NCBI RefSeq assembly: GCF_036227485.1
Contig: NZ_CP109479.1
Location: forward strand, 8,494,001 to 8,558,000
DNA: 64,000 nt
DNA from: Streptomyces sp. NBC_01451
GTDB taxonomy: Bacteria > Actinomycetota > Actinomycetes > Streptomycetales > Streptomycetaceae
Direction of reading: 5' to 3'
In this document: in pieces, positions 28,865-36,309 of the stretch
Position numbering within the stretch: position 1 is the stretch's first letter
Layout of the letters: each line of letters starts with the position of its first letter
Notes under the pieces: generated by a model
What the model was told of the DNA's origin: nothing
Databases searched by the model: none
The model's input: only the letters and a program-made list of their open reading frames with translations
Position numbers and translations under genes: made by a program

Positions 28865-29326
28865 ATGGCAGATCACCTGGAAGCATCCGTCACTCTGCCG
28901 AGCGATCCCGCCTCGGTCTCCGCCGCCCGTGCGTATGTGGCCAACGTGCTGGCGGAATGGGGCCTGCCGGGTGACACCGAGGCAGCCGACAGCATCCGTC
29001 TGATCGTCTCGGAACTCGCCACCAACGCCGTACAGCACACCTTCGGGTTGTCACCCACCTTCACGGTGGACGTCGCCCTCGACCGTGACGAACACCTGCG
29101 CATCGGCGTGACCGACAGTCACCCGCGCTTCCCCAAACGTCTGCCCGCCGCCGTGCAGCAGGACAACGGCCGCGGGATGGTCATCATCCGCTGGCTGACC
29201 GCGGAGTCGGGCGGCAGACTGCGCGTCCACCCCACCCGCGAGGGCGGCAAGACGGTGTCGATCGAACTCCCGTGGACGGTCCCGGCCAGGCCCCCGGTGA
29301 CGGCGGTCGGCCAGCAGGAGCCGTAA
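28865..29326 (+). CDS. HATPase-domain anti-sigma-factor-like protein (AbaA-cluster type)
   Basis: A 153-aa GHKL ATPase similar to RsbW/SpoIIAB. The N-box is LIVSELATNAVQH, then VTDSHPR (G1-like) and DNGRGMVIIRWL (G2). Such proteins bind ATP and may hold a sigma factor or act as a kinase of an anti-anti-sigma factor; the partner is not in this window. It is divergent from the XRE gene with 212 bases between, as in abaA/whiJ-type clusters. Confidence 0.88.
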   Translation: MADHLEASVTLPSDPASVSAARAYVANVLAEWGLPGDTEAADSIRLIVSELATNAVQHTFGLSPTFTVDVALDRDEHLRIGVTDSHPRFPKRLPAAVQQDNGRGMVIIRWLTAESGGRLRVHPTREGGKTVSIELPWTVPARPPVTAVGQQEP

Positions 29327-29336
29327 CGGTTCGGCC

Positions 29337-30269
29337 CTACGTCCCGCTGCCGTGGCCGACGCCGTGCGCGCGGCCGAACGCGCCCCGCAGCAGGGCGCGG
29401 AAGGCGTCCGCCGCGGGCGCGCTCTCGCCGGTGCGTCGGACGACCGAGATCGTCCGGCGGAGGTCGCCCGGTTCCAGCAGCCGGGTCCCGACCGGTGTGA
29501 CCGCCGTGCGCGCGACCATCTCCGGTACGACCGCGACCCCGAGCCCCGCGCTGACCAGCGCGCACACCAGGGCGTACCCCGGTGTCGCCACCAGCACCGA
29601 CGGGGTGGCACCGGCCCGGGCGAGGGCCGCCTCCACGCCCTGGCGGGGCGGATGGTCCGGCGCCATGCTGATCAGCGGCTGGCCCGCCAGCCCGGCCAGG
29701 GGCAGCCGTGACGTGTCACCCGCCAGCACATGGCCGGGCGCGGTCACCAGGACCAACTCCTCGACGAGGACCGGTTCGGCGGTGACCGACGCGGGCAGCG
29801 GCGCGGGTACGGCCGGTTCGTAGGTGTGCGTGAGCGCGAGATCGACCTCCCCGGCGGCCACGGCTGCCACCCCGGCGGGCGGTTCGTAGTCCGCGACCGA
29901 CAGCTCCACGTCCGGATGGGCCCGGCGGAACGCGCTCAGTACCGGCGGCAGCAGCTGGATACCGGCCGTCTGGAAGGTGCCCAGCCGCAGCGCGCCGCCC
30001 GACAGGCCGGTGAGCCGGGCCAGTTCGTGCCGGGCGCGGTCCAGCTCGTCCAGCACCCGGCGGGCGCGCGCCGTCAGCAGCTCGCCCGCGGGTGTGAGCC
30101 GGGCGCCCCGGTGATGCCGTACGAGCAGGGCGGTGCCCGTCTCCCGCTCCAGCTTGGCGAGTTGCTGCGAGAGCGCGGGCGGCGTGTAGCCGAGGCGCTC
30201 GGCGGCGCGGGTGATGGACCCGGCCTCCGCGACCGCCACGAGAGCGGCGAGGCGTGTGGGGTCGTACAT
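29337..30269 (-). CDS. LysR-family regulator of the adjacent LysE exporter
   Basis: A 310-aa LysR protein. The winged helix (about 1-60) reads LAALVAVAEAGSITRAAERLGYTPPALSQQLAKLERE, followed by the linker helix and a periplasmic-binding-protein-like effector domain. ATG 30269 gives the standard LysR start; an ATG 33 bases upstream is possible but adds a non-family leader. It is divergent from a LysE-type gene, the classic LysG/LysE arrangement, so it likely senses an amino acid and activates the exporter. Confidence 0.9.
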   Translation of the reverse strand: MYDPTRLAALVAVAEAGSITRAAERLGYTPPALSQQLAKLERETGTALLVRHHRGARLTPAGELLTARARRVLDELDRARHELARLTGLSGGALRLGTFQTAGIQLLPPVLSAFRRAHPDVELSVADYEPPAGVAAVAAGEVDLALTHTYEPAVPAPLPASVTAEPVLVEELVLVTAPGHVLAGDTSRLPLAGLAGQPLISMAPDHPPRQGVEAALARAGATPSVLVATPGYALVCALVSAGLGVAVVPEMVARTAVTPVGTRLLEPGDLRRTISVVRRTGESAPAADAFRALLRGAFGRAHGVGHGSGT

Positions 30270-30385
30270 CCGGCTGCTCCAGGTAACGGGACGGGAGGCC
30301 ATGATCGAGGCTTAACGGTTGCTTAAGGCAGACCCAGGTTATTCGACATACCTGTTGAAGGCCTGCCCCGGGCACGCTGGACGCC

Positions 30386-31015
30386 ATGGACGCACAGCTC
30401 ATCGCCTTCACCGGGGTCGCCGCGGGCATGGTCGCCATGCCGGGCGCCGACTTCACCGTCGTCGTGCGCAACGCCCTCGTCTCCCGGCGGGCCGGGGTCG
30501 CCTGCGCGCTGGGGATCACCGGCGGGCTGCTCCTGCACACCGCGCTGGCCGTCGCCGGTGTCGCAGCCGTGCTCACGGCGGTGCCCGCGCTCTTCAGGGC
30601 ACTGCAACTGCTGGGCGGGGCCTACGTGTTGTACCTCGGGGCGCGGACGCTGTGGTCGCTGCGCGGGCCTCGGGCGGCGGTGGCCGAGGAGGCGCGGACC
30701 GCCGTACGTCCGTGGCGGCAGGGATTCGTCACCAACGCGCTCAATCCGAAGGCGCCCATCACGTTTCTGAGTCTGCTGCCGCAGTTCGTGCCGGCGGGCG
30801 CTCCCGCGCTGCCCCGGACGCTGCTGCTCGCGCTGATCATCGTGGCGCTTGCCCTGGTGTGGTTCCCTGCGGTGGCGCTCCTGGTGGACCGGCTCGGCCG
30901 GTGGCTGCGCCGGCCGCGGGCCGCCCGGGCCGTCGAGGCGGTCACCGGCACCGCGCTGACGGGCCTCGGCGCGCTGCTCCTGCTGGAGCCACCGCTGTCG
31001 CTTCTGCCGCTGTGA
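30386..31015 (+). CDS. LysE/RhtB-family amino-acid exporter
   Basis: A 209-aa inner-membrane protein with about six helices. The family N-terminus FTGVAAGMVAMPGADFTVVVRNAL and the LLGGAYVLYLGARTLWSLRG loop are seen, as is FVTNALNPKAPITFLSLLPQFV in the middle. It should export a basic or small neutral amino acid by proton antiport. The first ATG (30386) is used. The gene converges with the NlpC/P60 gene across a hairpin. Confidence 0.9.
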   Translation: MDAQLIAFTGVAAGMVAMPGADFTVVVRNALVSRRAGVACALGITGGLLLHTALAVAGVAAVLTAVPALFRALQLLGGAYVLYLGARTLWSLRGPRAAVAEEARTAVRPWRQGFVTNALNPKAPITFLSLLPQFVPAGAPALPRTLLLALIIVALALVWFPAVALLVDRLGRWLRRPRAARAVEAVTGTALTGLGALLLLEPPLSLLPL

Positions 31016-31028
31016 CGGGTCCCGGGCC

Positions 31029-31059
31029 GGGACGGCTGCCTGCCTACGGCCGCCGTCCC
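31029..31059. terminator. Hairpin between LysE and NlpC/P60 genes
   Basis: GGGACGGC (31029-31036) pairs with GCCGTCCC (31052-31059), with a 15-base loop that can pair further inside. It is placed to serve both convergent genes. Confidence 0.55.
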
Positions 31060-31071
31060 GCCCCGGGGAGG

Positions 31072-31545
31072 TCAGCTGACCCGGCCGTACCAGACGCTCT
31101 TCGTCCAGATCTTCTGGAGCTTCACGACTTCCCCGGTCTTCGGGGAGTGCCAGATCTTTCCCTTCCCGGCGTAGATGCCCACGTGGTAGACGTTCGAGCC
31201 CGAGTGGAAGAAGACCAGGTCTCCGCCCCGGCGGCTCTTGGCGGCTATGTGCTTGGTCTTGTTGTACTGGGCCGCTGCCGTACGAGGCAGGGACTTGCCC
31301 GCCTTCTTGAACGAATACTGCGTGAGACCGGAGCAGTCGAACCTCTTCGGTCCCGCGGCGCCGTACTTGTAGGGCGAACCCTTCTTCGAAGCCGCGATCT
31401 GAAGTGCCTTCGTCGACGGGGCGATCGCCGCGGCTTCGGTTGCGACTCCGGGGATCACCAGGCTGCCGCCGACGGCGGCGAGGGTGAGAGCCGAGGCCGT
31501 ACCGGCACGGGTCATCAGCGACGGGACACGATTGAGCGCAGACAT
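31072..31545 (-). CDS. Secreted NlpC/P60 peptidoglycan endopeptidase
   Basis: A 157-aa exported cell-wall hydrolase that cuts stem peptides (gamma-D-Glu-diaminopimelate type). The signal peptide spans about 1-40 (TASALTLAAVGGSLVIPGVATEAAA). The catalytic Cys71 is in FDCSGLTQY and His121 in VYHVGIYAG; a third His in IWHSP. It has only the catalytic domain with no SH3 or LysM part, so it is very short. ATG 31545 has GAAGGG upstream, directly behind a c-di-AMP riboswitch. Confidence 0.92.
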   Translation of the reverse strand: MSALNRVPSLMTRAGTASALTLAAVGGSLVIPGVATEAAAIAPSTKALQIAASKKGSPYKYGAAGPKRFDCSGLTQYSFKKAGKSLPRTAAAQYNKTKHIAAKSRRGGDLVFFHSGSNVYHVGIYAGKGKIWHSPKTGEVVKLQKIWTKSVWYGRVS

Positions 31546-31561
31546 GCGCAACCCTTCGTCA

Positions 31562-31736
31562 GCCGCCTGTGAAGGATGACCTGTCGGATTCGGGCTGGCG
31601 AAGTTGCCCGGCCGCTGACGCGGCTTCACCCCAAGGGCTGCTCGGCCCGGTCATGGCGTGACCGTTCCGGCGACCCGTCGTGCTTGGGTCCTCCACTCCT
31701 GCCGATGCACATCTGTCGACCGGTCATCCAGGCGGC
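31562..31736 (-). ncRNA. c-di-AMP (ydaO/yuaA) riboswitch
   Basis: Transcribed toward the NlpC/P60 gene. The closing helix P1 is formed by GCCGCC-U-GGAUGACC (31736-31722) with GGUCAUCC-uucac-AGGCGGC (31575-31562). Inside are the conserved ydaO blocks UUGGGGUGAAGCCG, the CCGGGCAACUUCGCC stem and GCCCGAAUCCGACAG. The 3' end lies 17 bases before the start codon. In Streptomyces this class shuts off cell-wall hydrolase genes such as rpfA when c-di-AMP is high. Confidence 0.9.
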
Positions 31737-32111
31737 GGCAGGACTCGGCGTCCGCCCGGATCGCCCCGCCGCTTGTGGCGGGGGCTTGTCGTCAGGAAGG
31801 GATCTTGGCTCATGGAAGTAGGAAAATCCCAATGGAATCGGGGCTTTGTGGTGTTACTCACCGCTGACCCATTCGGGTGGACACCCTTACTCCCGGACGA
31901 CTTTCGAGGGGGTCGCGCACCCTCGGACCAGCGCTTGAGCGGTCTCGTTTCGGTCACGAACTACGCGCGTCGCGCAAGCCGAACGGGCCGCTCGGGGGAC
32001 CGGCGACTACTCCAAACGGGGGATGGGGTGCAGTCACTTCCCGCCGCGTTCCGGACACCCGGGCGCCGCCGCACACGGGTCCGCCCGGCACGCGTCCGCC
32101 GCCCGGACGGG
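31737..32111. promoter_or_regulatory. Upstream region of the riboswitch transcript
   Basis: About 375 bases between the riboswitch and the end of the clpP-linked small gene. It should hold the promoter of the riboswitch transcript; no sigma box was convincing by eye. A CCCCGCC-gcttgt-GGCGGGG hairpin lies at about 31764-31783. No gene was recognised. Confidence 0.4.
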
Positions 32112-32420
32112 TCAACTGGCGGGCTCACGCGGAACGGTGACGCGCGCCGTGCGGCGCTCCCCGTCGAGGACGCGCAGCGCACGCGCCAGCGTATGGGCGT
32201 GCACCTCGGCCTCGCCCCGCTGATGCATCAGCTCCAGCGCGTCCCGCAGCGCCACCGCCTTGGCGACCAGCGCCTGCGCGGCCCGCAGCCCGCGGTACGT
32301 GTCGCCGTGGTAGGCCGGGTTGATACGGCCGAGCAGATCGGCGACTTCGAGGTAACGGTCGATCAACTCGCCCTCCGCGCGCGTCAGGGCGGGCAGCGGA
32401 GGCAGTTCGGGCGGAAGCAT
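32112..32420 (-). CDS. Conserved-looking small protein downstream of clpP
   Basis: A 102-aa soluble, helical protein of unknown function (LTRAEGELIDRYLEVADLLGRINPAYHG, then RALRVLDGERRTARVTVP). No signal peptide or membrane segment. GAGGTGAG precedes ATG 32420, and the gene begins seven bases after the clpP stop, so it is co-translated with ClpP. It could be an adaptor or substrate-related protein, which is only a guess from position. Confidence 0.6.
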   Translation of the reverse strand: MLPPELPPLPALTRAEGELIDRYLEVADLLGRINPAYHGDTYRGLRAAQALVAKAVALRDALELMHQRGEAEVHAHTLARALRVLDGERRTARVTVPREPAS

Positions 32421-32427
32421 CGGCGGC

Positions 32428-33072
32428 TCACCTCGTGCCGGGGGCGGGGGACGACGACTTGCGGCTGGGCACGATCCGGTCCACCAGGCCGTACGCCAGG
32501 GCGGCTCGGGCATCGAGGATCTTGTCCCGCTCGATGTCGGCGGCGACCTGCGCCGGGCTCTGTCCGGTGTGCCGTACGAGCAGTTCTTCCAGCAGGTTAC
32601 GGACCCGGCCCAACTCCCGGGCCTGAATGGCGAGATCGCTCGCCTGCCCGTGGACCGGCTCGGCCAGCGAGGGCTGGTGGATGAGCACCCGGGCCCCCGG
32701 CAGCGCGCTGCGCTTGCCCGGCGTACCCGCCGCCAGCAGCACCGCCGCGGCGGAGGCCGCCTGCCCCAGACAGATCGTCTCCACCTCGCAGGTGACGTAC
32801 TGCATCGTGTCGTAGATCGCCGTCATCGCGCTGAACGAGCCGCCGGGGGAGTTGATGTAGAGCGAGATGTCGCGGTCGGGTGCCAGGTATTCGAGGTGCA
32901 TGAACTGGGCCATCACGTCGTTCGCCGAGGTGTCGTCGACCGGAGTCCCGAGAAAGACGATCCGTTCCTCCAGGAGCTTCGAGTACGGATCGAGTGTCCG
33001 GCTCCCGGCGCTGGTGCGTTCGGTGAACTCGGGCAGGACGTAGCGGGCTGACGGGTCGTCGGTGTCCTTCAT
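32428..33072 (-). CDS. clpP: ATP-dependent Clp protease proteolytic subunit
   Basis: A 214-aa serine peptidase that forms the tetradecameric barrel of the Clp protease. The catalytic triad Ser107 (GQAASAAA), His132 (IHQPSL) and Asp183 (IERDKIL) is complete, with the handle helix between. GAGGAGG precedes ATG 33072; the frame continues upstream without homology. It stands alone rather than as a clpP1P2 pair. A TGTAC-N5-GTACA repeat lies 34 bases upstream of the start. Confidence 0.95.
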   Translation of the reverse strand: MKDTDDPSARYVLPEFTERTSAGSRTLDPYSKLLEERIVFLGTPVDDTSANDVMAQFMHLEYLAPDRDISLYINSPGGSFSAMTAIYDTMQYVTCEVETICLGQAASAAAVLLAAGTPGKRSALPGARVLIHQPSLAEPVHGQASDLAIQARELGRVRNLLEELLVRHTGQSPAQVAADIERDKILDARAALAYGLVDRIVPSRKSSSPAPGTR

Positions 33073-33105
33073 GGCGCGCGCCTCCTCGGTGGCTTCCGTA
33101 AGAAA

Positions 33106-33120
33106 TGTACAGGACGTACA
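33106..33120 (-). promoter_or_regulatory. Inverted repeat in the clpP promoter
   Basis: TGTAC-aggac-GTACA, perfect 5-bp arms spaced by five, 34 bases before the clpP start. It is a plausible operator for a clp-gene regulator (ClgR or PopR type), though it does not match a consensus I can state with certainty. Confidence 0.45.
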
Positions 33121-33382
33121 GAGGCTGGCGCGAGGGATCCGCGAGGTGCTCGCTGACGGCGAAAACCCCGGGGAGCGGGCTGTTCCACGGGGATTCCGGG
33201 CCGTCTTCGGGTGGAGGCCGGGTGGGCGGGGCCTCGGCCGGTCCGGCGACGAGGGTGAGGTGAGTGGCGGTTCCGCGCCGAGGCGCCGGGCCCGGGGACG
33301 TACGGGCGCCGACCGGGAACCGGGCGCCGATCGGCCCGACGTCCGCGGCCCGATGCGCCGGGCAGGCTCTAGGCTGGAACAC

Positions 33383-33658
33383 ATGGCCTACGAGATTCCG
33401 GTGACGCAAGCCAGGGCTGAACTCGCCGACCTGATCAACAAGGTGGTGTACGGCGGTGAGCGCGTCGTCGTGACGCGGCACGGCAAGCCCCTCGTCGCCC
33501 TGGTCTCCGCGGCCGACCTGGAGCGCCTCGACGAACTGGACGCGGCGGAGGAACAGGTCGTCAGCGCGGTCTCCAGTGTCAGGGAGGTCGCCGCCGCGCC
33601 CGTCGAACGGCAGAGGTTCGGCATCGCGGCGGAGCATCGCGGGTCCGGAGCGCGCTGA
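33383..33658 (+). CDS. Orphan Phd/YefM-type antitoxin
   Basis: A 91-aa Phd/YefM protein. The N-terminal DNA-binding fold reads [49 protein letters not shown]; the C-terminal part is the toxin-binding tail. A TAGGCT box lies seven bases before ATG 33383 with no ribosome site between, so the transcript is probably leaderless. No RelE, YoeB, Doc or PIN gene follows, so the partner is missing or elsewhere. Confidence 0.82.
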   Translation: MAYEIPVTQARAELADLINKVVYGGERVVVTRHGKPLVALVSAADLERLDELDAAEEQVVSAVSSVREVAAAPVERQRFGIAAEHRGSGAR

Positions 33659-33700
33659 GCCGACGGACGGACCGGCCGGCGAGGGTGCGCGGCACGAGAA

Positions 33701-33740
33701 GGCCGGGTGTCCCCATCCGGTGCGGCGGGAGCACCCGGCC
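33701..33740. terminator. Hairpin between the antitoxin and membrane-protein genes
   Basis: GGCCGGGTG (33701-33709) pairs with CACCCGGCC (33732-33740) across a 22-base loop, between two convergent genes. Confidence 0.5.
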
Positions 33741-33772
33741 GGGCCCGGGCCCGCTTCCGGCGCGGGCGGCGG

Positions 33773-34810
33773 TCAGGTCAGCAGAGCGGGCTCCCGCTCG
33801 GTGGCTGCCCCCACCGGCTCACCTTTCCCGTCCTCCCTGCGGCGCTTGAGCGCGCTGCCCAGCAGTACCGCGCCGAGGCCGAGCGCCGCCCACCAGGTCA
33901 GGGTCAGGGCGGGCCCCAGGGCCGCCGCGCCGTCGAAGAACGACACCGAGCGGAGCAGGGAGGCGCCCGCGCCCGGCGGCAGCCACTGGCCGATCGTGCC
34001 GACCGGGTCGGGCAGCAGCTGCGGGGCGCTGGAAGCGCCGGAGAACGGGTTGCCGAGCAGGACCACGGTCAGACCGCCGACGCCGATTCCCGCGGTGCCC
34101 AGCAGCGCGGCGAGTCCGGCGACCGCGCCGCTCACGGCCAGCGTCGTCAGCCCCAGTGCGGCTGCCTCGGCCCACCAGTCGCCGGTGAGCACGCCGAGCC
34201 AGCTGTGCGCGAGCGAGGTGGCGACGACGCCGACCAGCGCGGCGGCGGCGAGCAGCGCGCCGGCCGCCCGCACTCCGCGCAGACCGAGCAGGGTGACCAC
34301 GGCACCGGCGGCCACACCGGCGAGTGCCAGCGGCAGCACGCTCGCGCCGAAGGCGGCGCCGCGAGGGTCGTTCGCGGCGGCGGGGACCACGTCGACGGTC
34401 CTTGCCCGGGCGTCGGATCCGCCGGACCGCGCCGTCTGTTCGGTCACCGCCTGCTGGAGGAGCTGGGCGACGACGGGACTCGCGGCCGACGCGGTGAGCA
34501 GCTCGGGGCCCTGGGCGGTGACGACCACGGCACCGTATACGGTCCGGTTCTCGATGGCGGCCCGGGCGGCGGCCTCGTCGGCGTAGCGGTGGATCTCGAA
34601 GGCGCCCTCGTGGGCGGACAGCTGCCGTTCGACCTGTGTCACCGCGGTGGCCGGGCCCGCCACGCCGAGCGGCAGGTCGCGGGGGGCGGTGCGGGCGGCG
34701 GGCCAGGCGAAGGCCCAGAGCGCCAGCGCGACCAGGGCGGGGACCAGGACGATGACGGCGATCATGTGGCGGTGGTGCCCCTGGGCGCTCGCGGCGGACG
34801 TGGTGGGCAT
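33773..34810 (-). CDS. ABC-2/YhgE-like membrane protein
   Basis: A 345-aa membrane protein. Helix 1 (about 16-40) is followed by an extracytoplasmic domain (about 45-145) with VYGAVVV in its core, and then five further helices, the pattern of YhgE/Pip or ABC-2 permease-like proteins. Function is unknown; divergently located TetR regulation suggests export of a toxic compound. ATG 34810 has GAGGGAAG upstream, and a TetR-type operator lies within 40 bases. Confidence 0.75.
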   Translation of the reverse strand: MPTTSAASAQGHHRHMIAVIVLVPALVALALWAFAWPAARTAPRDLPLGVAGPATAVTQVERQLSAHEGAFEIHRYADEAAARAAIENRTVYGAVVVTAQGPELLTASAASPVVAQLLQQAVTEQTARSGGSDARARTVDVVPAAANDPRGAAFGASVLPLALAGVAAGAVVTLLGLRGVRAAGALLAAAALVGVVATSLAHSWLGVLTGDWWAEAAALGLTTLAVSGAVAGLAALLGTAGIGVGGLTVVLLGNPFSGASSAPQLLPDPVGTIGQWLPPGAGASLLRSVSFFDGAAALGPALTLTWWAALGLGAVLLGSALKRRREDGKGEPVGAATEREPALLT

Positions 34811-34829
34811 GGCTTCCCTCGAATCTAAA

Positions 34830-34908
34830 AAGAAGGATCGTTCGTTTTAGGGGTGTCACCACCGTCCCGTGGGCGGCCTGCCTTGTCAAGAAGGAATGTT
34901 CGTTTTAC
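34830..34908. promoter_or_regulatory. Two near-identical 21-bp TetR operator candidates
   Basis: Sites 34830-34850 and 34888-34908 share AAGAAGGA-N2-GTTCGTTTTA, with only two or three differences over 21 bases, and each has an imperfect palindromic core (GAATGTTC in the second). Their centres are 58 bases apart. One hugs the membrane-protein start, the other ends 11 bases before the TetR ATG, so a single repressor can shut both genes. Confidence 0.75.
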
Positions 34909-34918
34909 TTTGTGGGGC

Positions 34919-35569
34919 ATGGCCCGCGTATCCCAGGAACACCTCGACGCCCGACGCCGTCAGATCCTCGACGGGGCGGCACTCTGCTTCGCCCGCAACG
35001 GCTTCCACGCCACGTCGATGCAGGACGTGCTCAAGGAGGTCGACCTCTCCGCCGGTGCCGTCTACCGCTACTTCAGTGGCAAGGAGGAGCTGATCGCCGC
35101 CATCGTCACCGAGGTGCTGGAGGAGGTCGGGAACGCCTTCGAGGCGGCGGGAGAGCAGAGCCCGCCTCCGGCGCCGGACGTGATCCTGGGCGAGGTGATG
35201 GGCAGGATGCTGGGCCTGCGCCCCGGGCTGGCGCACGAGGGGGTGGCCGTCTTCCCCCGCCTGATCGTCCAGGTGTGGGCCGAGACGCTGCGCGACGACG
35301 AACTGTCGAAGGTGCTCGACGAGGGCTACGCCAAGGTCCGGGAGGCCTGGGTGCGGCTGGTCGAGCGCTATCAGGAGACCGGCATGATGCGGGCCGACGT
35401 ACCGGCCGAGAGCGTCGCGCGGACCATGATCGCCGCGGCCCAGGGATTCGTCGCGCAGATGGCCCTCTTCGGCAACGCGCCGGTGGAAGTGCTTCAGGAC
35501 GGTCTGCGCGGTCTGATGAGCTTGGGCGGGCCCGCTCCGTGTGACCCGGGTGGGTCACAGGCCGGTTAA
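34919..35569 (+). CDS. TetR-family repressor
   Basis: A 216-aa TetR protein. The helix-turn-helix (about 10-55) reads RRQILDGAALCFARNGFHATSMQDVLKEVDLSAGAVYRYFSGKEELI; the rest is an all-helical ligand domain. ATG 34919 lies directly after operator 2 with no ribosome site between, so the message may be leaderless or near so. It should repress itself and the divergent membrane protein. Confidence 0.9.
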   Translation: MARVSQEHLDARRRQILDGAALCFARNGFHATSMQDVLKEVDLSAGAVYRYFSGKEELIAAIVTEVLEEVGNAFEAAGEQSPPPAPDVILGEVMGRMLGLRPGLAHEGVAVFPRLIVQVWAETLRDDELSKVLDEGYAKVREAWVRLVERYQETGMMRADVPAESVARTMIAAAQGFVAQMALFGNAPVEVLQDGLRGLMSLGGPAPCDPGGSQAG

Positions 35570-35606
35570 CGTCCTTGAAACCCCGGCCAACTAGCGTGCC
35601 CATCTC

Positions 35607-35627
35607 GCCACCAGCGGTTTTGGTGGC
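35607..35627. terminator. Hairpin between tetR and ureA
   Basis: GCCACCA-gcggttt-TGGTGGC, seven perfect pairs, 38 bases after the TetR stop and 54 before ureA. It could end the tetR transcript or be a leader structure of the urease message. Confidence 0.45.
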
Positions 35628-35680
35628 ATCGGGCAACCGGACCCCGCACGGTCCGGAGCGAGGATGTGAGGTGGGAAGCC

Positions 35681-35983
35681 GTGCAACTGACCCCGCACGA
35701 GCAGGAGAGGCTGCTGATCCATGTGGCGGCGGACGTGGCCGAGAAGCGCCGGGCCCGCGGGCTCAGGCTGAACCATCCCGAGGCGGTCGCGCTGATCACC
35801 TCGCACATCCTTGAGGGCGCCCGTGACGGACGTACGGTCGCCGAGCTGATGTCCTCCGGACGGAAGCTGCTGACCAGGGAGGACGTCATGGAGGGCATCC
35901 CCGAGATGATCCACGACGTCCAGGTCGAGGCGACCTTCCCGGACGGCACCAAGCTCGTCACCGTCCACGACCCGATCGTCTGA
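35681..35983 (+). CDS. ureA: Urease subunit gamma
   Basis: A 100-aa gamma subunit, the exact family length. It starts [38 protein letters not shown] and contains [32 protein letters not shown] at the end. GTG 35681 is preferred because GAGGTGGGAAG precedes it and the product begins exactly as the family does. First gene of ureABCFGD; the enzyme hydrolyses urea to ammonia and carbamate in the cytosol. Confidence 0.97.
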   Translation: MQLTPHEQERLLIHVAADVAEKRRARGLRLNHPEAVALITSHILEGARDGRTVAELMSSGRKLLTREDVMEGIPEMIHDVQVEATFPDGTKLVTVHDPIV

Positions 35984-35997
35984 GGGGAGGGGCTGCC

Positions 35998-36309
35998 GTG
36001 ATTCCCGGAGAGATCCTGTTCGCCGACGGGCCCGTCGTGTACAACGAGGGCCGCGAGGTCACGTCCATGACCGTGCTGAACGCCGCCGACCGGCCCGTCC
36101 AGGTCGGCTCCCACTACCATTTCGCCGAGGCCAACCCGGGCCTGGAGTTCGACCGCGCCGCAGCGTGCGGCAAGCGGCTCAACATCGCCGCCGGCACCGC
36201 CGTGCGCTTCGAACCCGGGATCCCCGTCGACGTAGAACTCGTTCCGCTCGCCGGCGCGCGCATCGTGCCCGGACTGCGCGGGGAGACCGGAGGTGCCCTC
36301 GATGCCTGA
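35998..36309 (+). CDS. ureB: Urease subunit beta
   Basis: A 103-aa beta subunit: [52 protein letters not shown], then [18 protein letters not shown] 35998 with GAGGGGAGGG upstream. Fourteen bases after ureA, overlapping ureC by eight. It forms the outer shell of the (ABC)3 assembly. Confidence 0.97.
   Translation: MIPGEILFADGPVVYNEGREVTSMTVLNAADRPVQVGSHYHFAEANPGLEFDRAAACGKRLNIAAGTAVRFEPGIPVDVELVPLAGARIVPGLRGETGGALDA

Noticed and set aside
35575..35597. TTGAAA and TAGCGT as a urease promoter
   Set aside because: The 11-base spacing is far shorter than the 16-19 needed.
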